A stretch of DNA of 64,000 nt from Natranaeroarchaeum sulfidigenes. Lineage in GTDB: Archaea; Halobacteriota; Halobacteria; Halobacteriales; Natronoarchaeaceae. Shown here one piece after another: positions 1 through 8,593 of this stretch (positions are counted from its first letter, which is position 1; the number at the start of each line of letters is the position of its first letter). Location of the stretch: NCBI RefSeq assembly GCF_017094485.1, contig NZ_CP064786.1, positions 2,856,788-2,920,787 of the forward strand. Direction: 5' to 3'. Position numbers and translations under genes: made by a program. Below the pieces are notes generated by a model. That model was not told where the DNA came from and did not search any database. It saw only the letters and a list, made by a program, of their open reading frames with translations.

Positions 1-981
1 ACTGACCACGGGCCGGGGATCACCGGTGGCACCGCCCAGAGCGATCTGGCAGCCAATCGACGCGCACGACGTGTACTCTTTGGCTGTGCCGCCATCACGG
101 TCCTCACGACGCTCGCGATCTTTTTCGTGTTGCTGGATAATGCTGCGAGTTACTTCTTCGGATCGCGACTCACCCAGATGCTGCTCGGCGCGAGTACCGA
201 GCAAGTAATCACGTTCACCGAGTTCTTCACTGGTACGCGGTGGGCACCGACCCACGCGACGCCCGCTCACGGTGTCCTGCCGATCGTCTTCGGAACGATC
301 GTGATCACCGTCGGCGCGGCGTTCGTCTCGATCCCGATCGGGACGGCGACCGCGATCTACCTCTCGGAGTACGCCTCGCCCGGCGTCCGAGCGAAGCTCA
401 AACCGACGCTGGAAGTGCTGGCCGGGATCCCGACGATCGTCTACGGCTACTTCGCGATCGCCTTCATCAACCCGGTGTTGCTCGGTCCGATCGCCGACTC
501 GCTGTTCGGCATCAACATCGGCCGGTACAGCATGCTCTCGGGGATGCTCGTGGTCGGTATCATGACGATCCCGATGGTCTCCTCGATCAGCGAGGACGCC
601 ATGTCCGCGGTGCCCGACGACCTGCGAAACGGCGCGTACGCCCTCGGCGCGACGAAGTTCGACGTGTCGACGAAAATCGTCCTTCCGGCGTCGATCTCGG
701 GCGTGTTCGCATCCTACATTCTCGCGGTCTCGCGCGCGATCGGCGAGACGATGGCAGTGACACTGGCGGCCGGGTTCAACGCCAACATCACCGCGAATCC
801 GTTCGACGAGATCATGACGATGACCGCCTACATGGTCTCGATGGCCCGCGGAACGTCCGCGGTCGGGACTATCGAGTACCAGAGCCTGTTCGCGGTCGGA
901 CTGTTCCTGTTCGTAATGACGCTGACGATGAATCTGCTCAACGACCGGTTCAAACGCCGCTTCCAGGAGGAGTACCGATGA
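1..981 (+). CDS. pstC: Phosphate ABC transporter permease PstC, 5' end outside window
   Basis: Inner-membrane permease subunit of the high-affinity phosphate importer, pairing with PstA and driven by PstB. The frame is open from base 1, so the true start lies upstream; 326 codons are visible. The first hydrophobic helix is at visible residues 30-45. The C-terminal half carries the permease coupling loop (GAYALGATKFD) and then SRAIGETMAVTLAAG, typical of Pst permeases. The stop overlaps the pstA start by 4 nt (ATGA). A phosphate-binding PstS would be expected upstream, outside the window. The gene opens the pst operon, so phosphate-responsive control from an unseen promoter is likely. Confidence 0.95.
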   Translation, partial: TDHGPGITGGTAQSDLAANRRARRVLFGCAAITVLTTLAIFFVLLDNAASYFFGSRLTQMLLGASTEQVITFTEFFTGTRWAPTHATPAHGVLPIVFGTIVITVGAAFVSIPIGTATAIYLSEYASPGVRAKLKPTLEVLAGIPTIVYGYFAIAFINPVLLGPIADSLFGINIGRYSMLSGMLVVGIMTIPMVSSISEDAMSAVPDDLRNGAYALGATKFDVSTKIVLPASISGVFASYILAVSRAIGETMAVTLAAGFNANITANPFDEIMTMTAYMVSMARGTSAVGTIEYQSLFAVGLFLFVMTLTMNLLNDRFKRRFQEEYR

Positions 982-1898
982 GCCTCGACACGGAGACTAG
1001 TGGGGAGGCCGACGACGAAGCGCTGTTCACTGAGATCGATCTCGGTTGGGAGCACCTGAAAAACCGGATCTTCCTCGGGATCATCTTCGCGGCGTCGATG
1101 TTCGGCGTCGTCATGCTTGCGCTCCTGTTGTTTGACATCATTACCGACTTCTACGTCGGGATGACGGAGTTCAACATCAGTATGGGTGACTTCCTTACGC
1201 GGGACGGCTCCCGCCGCGAGGAGCTCTCCGGGTTCCGCGGTGCGATCGTTGCCTCGATCATGCTGATGGTCCTGACGGCGATCCTTTCGTTTTTCGTCGG
1301 CGTCGGGTCGGCGATCTACCTCGAAGAGTACGCGCCGGACAACCGGGTCACGCGGCTTATCGAGGCGAACCTCGCGAACCTCGCTGGCGTCCCCTCGATC
1401 GTCTACGGACTGCTCGCGCTCGCCGCGTTCGTCAACGGGATCGGTATGGGGCCGATCCTGCTCGCCGGGGCGATCGCGCTCGCCCTGCTCGTGATGCCGA
1501 TCATCATCGTCTCGACCCAGGAGGCGCTCCGGGCCGTTCCGGACGGCGTCAGGAACGGTTCCTACGCGACCGGTGCGACGAAGTGGCAGACGATTCGGAA
1601 GGTCGTGTTGCCCGCTGCGATGCCCGGTATCATGACCGGGACCATCCTCGCGCTGGCCCGGGCGATCGGCGAGACGGCCCCGCTGATCATGGTCGGCGCG
1701 CTGTTTACCAACCGGATGCCGTTTGGCCCGCTCGATCGGTTCAGCGCGATGCCGACCCAGATCTACAACTGGGCGAACGAACCGAGCCAGCATTTCATCC
1801 ATCTGGCGGCAACCGGTATCGTCGTCCTGCTTGCGTTTATGTTCGCGATGAACGGAATCGCGATCTACCTGCGAAACAGGTACGAGACGGAGGTCTAA
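978..1898 (+). CDS. pstA: Phosphate ABC transporter permease PstA
   Basis: Second permease subunit of the Pst phosphate importer, 306 residues. An acidic N-terminal tail of about 35 residues is followed by about six membrane helices. The coupling loop [24 protein letters not shown] and the conserved [10 protein letters not shown] segment identify it. The ATG overlaps the pstC stop by 4 nt and is preceded by an AGGAGGAG ribosome-binding sequence at 965-972, so start choice and translational coupling are well supported. pstB follows after 1 nt. Confidence 0.95.
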   Translation: MSLDTETSGEADDEALFTEIDLGWEHLKNRIFLGIIFAASMFGVVMLALLLFDIITDFYVGMTEFNISMGDFLTRDGSRREELSGFRGAIVASIMLMVLTAILSFFVGVGSAIYLEEYAPDNRVTRLIEANLANLAGVPSIVYGLLALAAFVNGIGMGPILLAGAIALALLVMPIIIVSTQEALRAVPDGVRNGSYATGATKWQTIRKVVLPAAMPGIMTGTILALARAIGETAPLIMVGALFTNRMPFGPLDRFSAMPTQIYNWANEPSQHFIHLAATGIVVLLAFMFAMNGIAIYLRNRYETEV

Positions 1899-1899
1899 C

Positions 1900-2730
1900 A
1901 TGGCAACAGAAGGAGATAAACTCATCACGACCGACGTGCAGACGAGTAGCACAGGACGGGTCGAGCGGCCGGACGAGACAGTTGTCGCTTCACGACACCT
2001 CGATGTCTACTACGGCGACGAGCAGGCCCTCGATGACGTCTCGATGGAGATCCCCGAACACAAAGTCACCGCGATCATCGGGCCATCGGGCTGTGGGAAA
2101 TCCACCTTCCTGCGGTGTGTCAACCGCATGAACGACCAGATCGACGCGTGTCGGATCGAGGGGGATCTTCGCTTCCACGGGAAAGACGTCTACGACGACG
2201 ACGTCGATCCGGTCGCGCTCCGGCGGAAGATCGGCATGGTGTTCCAGAAACCGAACCCCTTCCCCAAATCGATCTACGACAACGTCGCCTACGGCCTGCG
2301 CGTGCAGGGGAAAGCCGACGATGTCGACCTCGACGATGCTGTCGAGGAGGCGCTCCGTGGCGCGGCGCTGTGGGACGAAGTGAAGGATCAGCTCGATTCG
2401 TCGGGGCTGGACCTCTCCGGCGGGCAGCAACAGCGCCTCTGTATTGCTCGCGCGATCGCAACCGATCCCGAAGTAATCCTGATGGACGAGCCGACTTCCG
2501 CGCTCGATCCGGTCGCCGCCTCGAAGATCGAGGATCTGATCGCCGATCTGGTCGAGGAGTACACCGTCCTCATCGTCACCCACAACATGCAACAGGCCGC
2601 CCGGATCTCCGACAAGACCGCCGTGTTCCTCACCGGCGGCGAGCTCGTCGAGTTCGACAACACGAACAAGATCTTCGAGAACCCGGAACACGACCGGGTC
2701 GAGGATTACATCACCGGGAAGTTCGGATAA
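1900..2730 (+). CDS. pstB: Phosphate ABC transporter ATP-binding protein PstB
   Basis: Cytoplasmic ATPase that powers phosphate import through PstC/PstA; 276 residues. Walker A GPSGCGKS is at 61-68, the Q-loop glutamine at about 116, the ABC signature LSGGQ at 172-176, Walker B VILMDE at 193-198 and the switch histidine in VTHNMQQA at 228. The first 30 residues are an acidic/polar extension absent from short bacterial PstB proteins, a common haloarchaeal trait. GGAGGT at 1889-1894 lies just before the ATG. It sits between pstA and phoU in one operon. Confidence 0.97.
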   Translation: MATEGDKLITTDVQTSSTGRVERPDETVVASRHLDVYYGDEQALDDVSMEIPEHKVTAIIGPSGCGKSTFLRCVNRMNDQIDACRIEGDLRFHGKDVYDDDVDPVALRRKIGMVFQKPNPFPKSIYDNVAYGLRVQGKADDVDLDDAVEEALRGAALWDEVKDQLDSSGLDLSGGQQQRLCIARAIATDPEVILMDEPTSALDPVAASKIEDLIADLVEEYTVLIVTHNMQQAARISDKTAVFLTGGELVEFDNTNKIFENPEHDRVEDYITGKFG

Positions 2731-2732
2731 CC

Positions 2733-3398
2733 ATGCCACGACACGACTACCAACGACAGCTCGAACGGCTCCGCGGGAACGTCCTCGACATGAGCGAGCT
2801 CGTCGTCGAGCGGCTCGAACTGGCGCTTGACGCGCTGGAGACCGGCGACGAGGAGGTCATCGAGCGAGTTGTGAGCGGTGACGACGAGATCAACCAGCTG
2901 TATCTGGATCTCGAACAGGACTGCGTCGACATCCTGGCGCTCCAGCAGCCCGTCGCCGGAGATCTCCGATTCATCGCCGCCTCGTTCAAGATCATCACGG
3001 ATCTGGAGCGGATCGCGGATCTGGCGACCAACCTTGCAGGGTATGCCCGCCGGATCGACGTCGATCCGGACGCGATCGCGGGGCTTCGATCGATCGGCGA
3101 GACGACGATCGAGATGGTCGAGGCGGCGATGAGCGCGTACGCCCGCGACGACGCCGACACGACCTACGACGTTGCCGATCGAGATGATGCGGTCGACGAG
3201 CGCTGCGAGCAAGCCAGCGAACGGATCGTCCGGGACCTGCTCGAACGCTCGGCGGCGGACACGACCGAAGCGATCCTCGACGAGGTCTCGATACACCTGC
3301 TGGCGATCCGGGACCTCGAACGCGTCGGCGACCACGCGGTCAACATCGCCGCCCGGACGCTGTACATGGTCGAAAGCGACGACGAGTTGATCTACTGA
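2733..3398 (+). CDS. phoU: PhoU family phosphate signalling regulator
   Basis: A 221-residue, all-helical PhoU protein with two tandem PhoU helical bundles (about 10-100 and 120-210). In known systems PhoU binds metals and restrains the Pst transporter and phosphate signalling. The repeated pattern of acidic residues and FKIITDLERIADLATN / RDLERVGDHAVNIA is the family's metal-binding signature (E/DxxxD). It starts 2 nt after the pstB stop, so it belongs to the pst operon. Many haloarchaea have several PhoU copies; another follows immediately. Confidence 0.95.
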   Translation: MPRHDYQRQLERLRGNVLDMSELVVERLELALDALETGDEEVIERVVSGDDEINQLYLDLEQDCVDILALQQPVAGDLRFIAASFKIITDLERIADLATNLAGYARRIDVDPDAIAGLRSIGETTIEMVEAAMSAYARDDADTTYDVADRDDAVDERCEQASERIVRDLLERSAADTTEAILDEVSIHLLAIRDLERVGDHAVNIAARTLYMVESDDELIY

Positions 3399-3429
3399 GC
3401 ATGCCCGACGGAACAACAGGCACTGATCG

Positions 3430-4455
3430 ATGCGTATGAACGGGAGCCCCGAACCGGTCGAACGAAAGGTCCAGCTCACCGGCGGATCGACGTATACGAT
3501 CTCGCTGCCCAAGGAGTGGGCGACGACGAACGACGTCGAGACCGGGACGCCACTGGTCCTCTATCCGAGTGAGGAACGGCTCGTGGCGCTCAAGCGGTCA
3601 GCACGCAACAGCGACAACTGGATCGCGATTGACGTGCGCGACGTCGACCCCGAGGCGCTCAAAAAGACACTCGAAACTGCCTACGTCACCGGCTACGACG
3701 AGATCACGCTCGAATCACCGACCGGGCTGACGGCCGAACAGCGCCGGGCCGCCCGCTCGGCAGTCAACGGCCTCGTCGGCGTCGAGATACAGGACGTTAC
3801 CGAGGATTCATTGCTGGTGCATAGCCTGCTCGACGGGACGGAAGTATCGCTCCGCCAGACCGTCGTCCAGATGCAGCTGACGGCGCTGTCGATGCACGAG
3901 GATGCGATCCGTGCGATCCTCGAAAACGACGACGAGCTCGCCCGTCGCGTGATCGATCAGGACGACGACGTCGACCGGCTGTTTGCCCTTGTGAGCCGCC
4001 AGTTCCACCGCGGCCTCGCGGAGTTCCGCGAGATTGCCCAGCTCGATGTCGACCGCCCGACTGCCTTCGCGTACTATCGGATGGCGCGACAACTGGAACG
4101 GGTCGCTGACCACGCCGAGAAGACGGCAACCGTGGCGACCCGCCAGCACGAGGCTCCGCCCGAACGGTTCCACGAGGAGCTGCTGACGCTGGGCGAACGC
4201 GCTCGCGGGGTGCTCCGGGCGGCGCTGGAGGCCGGGCTCGACGACGGATCGGTCAGCGACCTGCAGACCGTCTTCGTCGATCGGGACAGCGTCGTTGCGG
4301 ATGTCCGCGCGCTCGACCGGTCGCTGTACGACGAGGACGTACCGGAACCACAGCTCCTGGCAAGCGTCCTCGACAGCATCGAGCGGATCGCCGAGTACGG
4401 CGCGAACGTCGCCGAGACGGGACTCCAGTCGGCGCTGGGCTCCGCCAACGAGTGA
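3430..4455 (+). CDS. AbrB/SpoVT-type DNA-binding domain fused to PhoU domain
   Basis: A 341-residue protein. Residues about 8-55 (VERKVQLTGGSTYTISLPKEWA) form a swapped-hairpin AbrB/SpoVT DNA-binding domain; the rest is PhoU-like helical bundle, including MARQLERVADHAEK and DSIERIAEYGANVAE. The combination suggests a transcription regulator whose DNA binding responds to phosphate status, possibly acting on this pst operon; the target is inference. ATG at 3430 is used; a second in-frame ATG at 3436 is possible. It follows phoU by 31 nt and is probably co-transcribed. Such fusions are common in haloarchaea. Confidence 0.88.
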   Translation: MRMNGSPEPVERKVQLTGGSTYTISLPKEWATTNDVETGTPLVLYPSEERLVALKRSARNSDNWIAIDVRDVDPEALKKTLETAYVTGYDEITLESPTGLTAEQRRAARSAVNGLVGVEIQDVTEDSLLVHSLLDGTEVSLRQTVVQMQLTALSMHEDAIRAILENDDELARRVIDQDDDVDRLFALVSRQFHRGLAEFREIAQLDVDRPTAFAYYRMARQLERVADHAEKTATVATRQHEAPPERFHEELLTLGERARGVLRAALEAGLDDGSVSDLQTVFVDRDSVVADVRALDRSLYDEDVPEPQLLASVLDSIERIAEYGANVAETGLQSALGSANE

Positions 4456-4456
4456 C

Positions 4457-4816
4457 CTATCGATTCAGGACATCGTCTTCTAGCTCCGCGACCGCGCTCA
4501 TTACCGCTGCGCGGTCCTCGTCATCGACCTCGAACTCGGCGAGCGCGTCGTCAAGGTGGTCCGCGACGGCCGCGAAATCCTCCGCCTGCAGATCGAGATG
4601 TGCGTGTGCCCGTCGCATGTCCACGCCGTCGTACAGGTCTGGCCCACCCGTCACGCTCGTGATGAACGCGGTCTGATGAGCTCGCTGGCGCTCCATGTCG
4701 ACGTCCTCGAAAAACGGTGCTAGCTGGTCGTCTGCGAGCACACGGTCGTAGAACTCATCGACGACAGCGGCAATGGCCTCCTCACCGCCGAGTCGGTCGT
4801 ACAGCGTCCCGGTCAT
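4457..4816 (-). CDS. Truncated haemoglobin, group I (trHbN-like)
   Basis: A 119-residue haem protein of the 2-on-2 truncated globin family, probably binding O2 or NO in the cytoplasm. Visible features are the N-terminal LYDRLGGEEAI motif, the B10 tyrosine in DEFYDRVLAD (about 23), a phenylalanine-rich CD corner (APFFEDVD) and the proximal histidine in MRRAHAHLDL at about 71. Length matches the group I family. It converges on the PhoU fusion gene with 1 nt between stops and is followed in the same direction by nothing close, so it may be monocistronic. Confidence 0.93.
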   Translation of the reverse strand: MTGTLYDRLGGEEAIAAVVDEFYDRVLADDQLAPFFEDVDMERQRAHQTAFITSVTGGPDLYDGVDMRRAHAHLDLQAEDFAAVADHLDDALAEFEVDDEDRAAVMSAVAELEDDVLNR

Positions 4817-4856
4817 GGTCCCGCTACGGACGCCCCCGAAGAAAACGTTTCTCCGA

Positions 4857-5291
4857 TCAGTCGCCGATGTTCACGACCAGCACGGTCCGTTCGGCCTCCC
4901 GCACGACCCGTTCGGTGACGCTCCCGAGGTTCTCCAGTCGATCGCGGCCCGTCCGGCCATGGGTACCGATCGTGACCAGATCGATATCGTGTTCGTCGGC
5001 GTACCCCAGAATCTCCTTGTACGGCGTCCCATCGACCACCGACGTTTCGAGGTCGAGATCCGTCTCGGCGACTCGCTCGGCGATGTCCTCGATCGCCGCC
5101 TCTGCGTCCCGACGGAGCCGGTCGACGATCTCCTCGCGCTCATCGTCCTCGGCCGCGAGATAGACACGCTGGTCAATCACCGAGACTGCGTGCAGAATTG
5201 CGTCGTGGTTTCCGGCGATCTCGATCGCGTGATCGAGCGTCTGTGCGGTCCCCTCGCTCCCGTCGGTCGGCACCAGTATGTCGTCGTACAT
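4857..5291 (-). CDS. Universal stress protein (UspA family)
   Basis: A 144-residue single-domain Usp. The N-terminus MYDDILVPTDGSEGT and C-terminal GTHGRTGRDRLENLGSVTE contain the G-2x-G-9x-G(S/T) ATP-binding pattern, so it probably binds ATP. The start is placed at the ATG giving MYDDILV; an in-frame ATG 21 nt upstream would add an unusual seven-residue leader. It lies divergent from the aldo/keto reductase. One of three Usp genes in the window. Confidence 0.93.
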   Translation of the reverse strand: MYDDILVPTDGSEGTAQTLDHAIEIAGNHDAILHAVSVIDQRVYLAAEDDEREEIVDRLRRDAEAAIEDIAERVAETDLDLETSVVDGTPYKEILGYADEHDIDLVTIGTHGRTGRDRLENLGSVTERVVREAERTVLVVNIGD

Positions 5292-5420
5292 CTCTCCCGA
5301 GATATTCTTCACTATCGTACGTGAATCTTATCCCGCGGGTGGTCCGGTGTTCCGGACGATATCGCGTACACAGCCTGCCGCCGGACGAACCGTTAGGTGG
5401 CTGGCGACGAAAGGAGGGGT

Positions 5421-6410
5421 ATGCAACACCGACGACTCGGCGACACTGGCTTTGACGTCTCGGAAATCGGCCTCGGGACCTGGAACATCGGTTCGGACTG
5501 GGGCGAGGTATCGGAAGCGGAGGGCCGCGAGGCTATCCGGACCGCCCTCGACGCCGGGATCGACTTCATCGACACCGCCGACGTCTACGGCGACGGGCGC
5601 AGCGAACGCCTGATCCGTGAGGTGCTCGACGAGCGCGACGCTCACGACGAGGTCACGGTCGCGACGAAGGCCGGGCGACGACTCGACCCGCACGTCGCGG
5701 AGGATTACGACCGCGAACATCTCGAAGCGTTCGTCGATCGGTCCCGGGAGAACCTCGGCGAGGACACGCTTGATCTCCTGCAGCTGCACTGCCCGCCGAC
5801 CGACGCGTACTACCGGGCCGAGCCGTGGGACGCGCTGGCCGCCCTCGCCGACGCGGAGAAAATCGACAGCTTCGGCGTCAGCGTCGAGCGCGTCGAGGAG
5901 GCGCTCAAGGCCATCGAGTACCCCGGCGTCGAGACCGTTCAGATCATCTTCAACCCGTTCCGCCAGCGTCCCGCCGAACTGTTCTTCCGCGAGGCGAAAC
6001 GGCGAAACGTCGGCGTCATCGTCCGCGTCCCCCTCGCGTCGGGCCTGTTGACCGGCAAACTCGACCGCGAGACGGAGTTCCCCGAGGACGACCACCGCAA
6101 CTACAACCGCGACGGCGACGCCTTCGATGTCGGCGAGACGTTCGCGGGCGTCCCATACGAGACCGGCCTCGACGCCGCCGAGGAGCTCCGCCCGCTCGTC
6201 CCCGAGGAGCTCACGATGGCCCAGTTCACGCTCCGCTGGATCCTCGACCACGAGGCCGTCTCGACCGTGATACCCGGTTCGACATCGCCCGAGCACGTCC
6301 GCCAGAACGCCGCCGTCTCCGAGGCAGGCTCGCTCTCACACGCAACACACGGTGCGGTCCGGGACATCTACGAGGCGTCCATCCACGAGCACGTTCACCA
6401 CCGCTGGTAG
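5421..6410 (+). CDS. Aldo/keto reductase
   Basis: A 329-residue NAD(P)H-dependent oxidoreductase of the AKR superfamily. The (beta/alpha)8 signatures are clear: RRLGDTGFDVSEIGLGTWNIG at the N-terminus, catalytic Asp51 and Tyr56 in DTADVYGDGRSE, the catalytic lysine in VATKAGRR and the histidine in LLQLHCPP. The C-terminal cofactor loop reads STVIPGSTSPEHVRQNA. The substrate is unknown. The start is fixed by a strong ribosome-binding sequence AAGGAGGGG at 5411-5419. It converges on the synthetase-like gene. Confidence 0.94.
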   Translation: MQHRRLGDTGFDVSEIGLGTWNIGSDWGEVSEAEGREAIRTALDAGIDFIDTADVYGDGRSERLIREVLDERDAHDEVTVATKAGRRLDPHVAEDYDREHLEAFVDRSRENLGEDTLDLLQLHCPPTDAYYRAEPWDALAALADAEKIDSFGVSVERVEEALKAIEYPGVETVQIIFNPFRQRPAELFFREAKRRNVGVIVRVPLASGLLTGKLDRETEFPEDDHRNYNRDGDAFDVGETFAGVPYETGLDAAEELRPLVPEELTMAQFTLRWILDHEAVSTVIPGSTSPEHVRQNAAVSEAGSLSHATHGAVRDIYEASIHEHVHHRW

Positions 6411-6421
6411 GCCGAGTCGTT

Positions 6422-8149
6422 CTACTCCGACCTGCCGACAACCAGTCGATCGCTCAGACACAGCGGCCCGCGGCGCGACACGGGGCGATCCAGCGGCACC
6501 GACGCCCCGATTCGATCGGCGAGCGCCTCGATTGTCGCCTCCTCCGTCCTTCCGGTGTCGCTGTCGGTAACGCGCACCGTGTCTTCATCCCCCCGATCAC
6601 TGACCACTACGTAGTACGGCACCCGATCCACCACAGCCGCGATGCGCTCCCCGACTGCCCGCGCTCTGTCGTCGATATCCACACGAACTCCTGCCCCCGA
6701 CAGCGTCGCCGCAACCGACCGACAGCGCTCAATCTGGCCCTGATCGATCGGAAGCAGTCGGACCTGCGTGGGGGCGATCCACGTCGGAACCCCCCGGTCG
6801 AGCACCGTCGCGGCCAGCGCCTCGATGGACCCGACAGGGGCGGTGTGAACGATGACCGGCGTCGAGCGGCGTGTTCCATCGGCGTACTCGACGCCGAACC
6901 GCTCCGGGCCGTCGACATCGACCCGGAGCCAGCCCAGCTCGACGATGTCGTCGCCGACCGACGCGAAGAACGTCACCGAGAAGGGATGCTCGACCGCGCC
7001 GCGCTCGACGGCGACCGGCCCCTCGAAGCGCCCAACGACCCCCTCGATCCACTGCTCGTGGGCCGCATAGAACTCGTCGGTGACGCGCACGACCGGCACG
7101 CGATCGATCCCGAGCGTCGAATCGAGGTCGTCGAGCAGCGCCAGCCGCTCCTCGACGACCGTCAGCGCGGCGTCGAGATCGGTCGTCGCGGTGTGAGCCT
7201 CCGGGAGCGTCACCTTCTGGGGGACCGAGTCCGGTCGCTCACACTCGCCGACCTCCCACAGCGCCGCCGGAAGCGCGTCGGCGTCGAGATCGGCGTCCGC
7301 GAAAGCCGAGAGATGGCCGGGACAGAGTGCCCGACGGGTCACCGACGCCCCCTCCACGGCCCAGCCCGCGGCCGCGACGTGCTTGCGGATCGCCGCAGTC
7401 GCCGGATCCAGTCGCACCGGCGTCCGGACCGGCGTCGCGTCCACAAACCGCTCGTCAAGCAGCGCCCGGATGCACGCACGCATCGTCAGGCCCCGGGGCG
7501 TCCATCGTAGTCCGCCTCCTGTCGCCCCTTCGTCACTCGTTGTGATCCCGTGGGCTATGAGGATCTCGTCGAGTCGGGCGGGGCGTCGCTCCCCGCGTAC
7601 GATCCCGTCGAGCACAGCCGGAACCGCGGTGGCGTTCTCGATCGGTACCAGCAGGTCGTCGGTTTCCCGGCCGTCTGCACTCGTATCGCCCGCCAGGAAC
7701 CACCTGGTCTCGCCCGCCGCTTCGTCCACGTGGTCCTCGCCGGTGAGTCGTCTGGAGCGAACCGCGTGTGGGTGGCCCTTCGTCCGCAGCTCACATTCGA
7801 GATGCCAGCCCGCCGGAACCGATCGGACGTCTCGATCGGAGAGCCCGACGCGTATCCCGTCGAGCACGTCCGTCACGACGCCCCGCCCGGCCGGGTCGTC
7901 GACGAGGTGGGGCGTCGGAACGAGTACCACCGTGTCGGTGTTGAGCTGGTCGCTCGCCCCGCGGAGTTCGGCGGCCGCCGCTGTGGCGACCGGCCCCAGT
8001 CGGCCGCCGTCGCCCGTTTCGACGCCGACGAACGCGCCGATACATCCGTCAGCAGACACCGGATCGGGATACTCCTCCGGCTCTACGTCCCCCCGTGAGT
8101 GGACCGGCTCACAGGACAGCGCGTCGGCGTGAACGGCGAGCAATCGCAT
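6422..8149 (-). CDS. Threonyl-tRNA-synthetase-like protein with degenerate catalytic core
   Basis: A 575-residue protein laid out like an archaeal ThrRS. Residues 1-145 resemble the archaeal editing domain (MRLLAVHADAL, KGHPHAVRSR). Residues 213-250 resemble class II motif 1 (GLRWTPRGLTMR). LCPGH at 275-279 matches a zinc-ligand segment. Residues 455-545 match the anticodon-binding domain (IAPTQVRLLPID). The motif 2 region near 300 (EVGECERPDSV) lacks the usual Arg-containing strand, and motif 3 reads VGSIEA at 439-445 where active enzymes have SIER. It is therefore unlikely to charge tRNA; an editing or regulatory role is inference. A TATA-like CGCTTTTTTCACC lies about 27 nt upstream. Confidence 0.8.
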   Translation of the reverse strand: MRLLAVHADALSCEPVHSRGDVEPEEYPDPVSADGCIGAFVGVETGDGGRLGPVATAAAAELRGASDQLNTDTVVLVPTPHLVDDPAGRGVVTDVLDGIRVGLSDRDVRSVPAGWHLECELRTKGHPHAVRSRRLTGEDHVDEAAGETRWFLAGDTSADGRETDDLLVPIENATAVPAVLDGIVRGERRPARLDEILIAHGITTSDEGATGGGLRWTPRGLTMRACIRALLDERFVDATPVRTPVRLDPATAAIRKHVAAAGWAVEGASVTRRALCPGHLSAFADADLDADALPAALWEVGECERPDSVPQKVTLPEAHTATTDLDAALTVVEERLALLDDLDSTLGIDRVPVVRVTDEFYAAHEQWIEGVVGRFEGPVAVERGAVEHPFSVTFFASVGDDIVELGWLRVDVDGPERFGVEYADGTRRSTPVIVHTAPVGSIEALAATVLDRGVPTWIAPTQVRLLPIDQGQIERCRSVAATLSGAGVRVDIDDRARAVGERIAAVVDRVPYYVVVSDRGDEDTVRVTDSDTGRTEEATIEALADRIGASVPLDRPVSRRGPLCLSDRLVVGRSE

Positions 8150-8186
8150 ACCGATAGCTCCGGCGGTCGGTGAAAAAAGCGTGGCG

Positions 8187-8555
8187 CTACCGGCGCAAAC
8201 TCCAGATCAGGGATCGCAGTTTGTATCCGAGCGAGCCCGACTGGTAGCCGTTCCAGCCGCTCATCCCGCCCGCGAGCGTGGTCGCGTCGTAGCCCTCATC
8301 GGTCAGGATTCGCGTTGCTCGCTTCGCGACGACGCCCATCTTGCACACGACGACGATCTCCTCGTTATCGGGCAACTCCTCGAGCGCCGCGCGGAACGAC
8401 GACTCGTCGCCGCCGCGGAGTTCGTCGTAGACGGGGATGTTATGGCTCCCATCGATCGCCCCCGACTGGTAGGCAGTTCGGGGCCGAATGTCGAGGACGA
8501 ACGGGGCGTCGTCGTCGAGTCGGTCGTCCAGCTCGTCCGGATACGTGGGTGACAC
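8187..8555 (-). CDS. Rhodanese-like sulfurtransferase domain protein
   Basis: A 122-residue single rhodanese domain. The N-terminal segment FVLDIRPRTAYQSGAIDGSHNIP and active-site loop CKMGVVAKRA (Cys71) are intact, followed by AGGMSGWNGY, so persulfide transfer is plausible. No ATG occurs at the domain start; the GTG at 8555 is chosen because a TATA-like CGTTTTTGC lies about 27 nt upstream, consistent with a leaderless transcript. It sits 38 nt after the membrane protein gene and 37 nt before the synthetase-like gene. Confidence 0.85.
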   Translation of the reverse strand: MSPTYPDELDDRLDDDAPFVLDIRPRTAYQSGAIDGSHNIPVYDELRGGDESSFRAALEELPDNEEIVVVCKMGVVAKRATRILTDEGYDATTLAGGMSGWNGYQSGSLGYKLRSLIWSLRR

Positions 8556-8593
8556 GGGCGACAGTAGAGCGTGGCCGAGCAAAAACGATCCGA

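Noticed and set aside
5825-7510. 561-codon plus-strand frame
   Set aside because: Shadow of the aldo/keto reductase and the ThrRS-like gene; basic, Arg-rich translation unlike haloarchaeal proteins.
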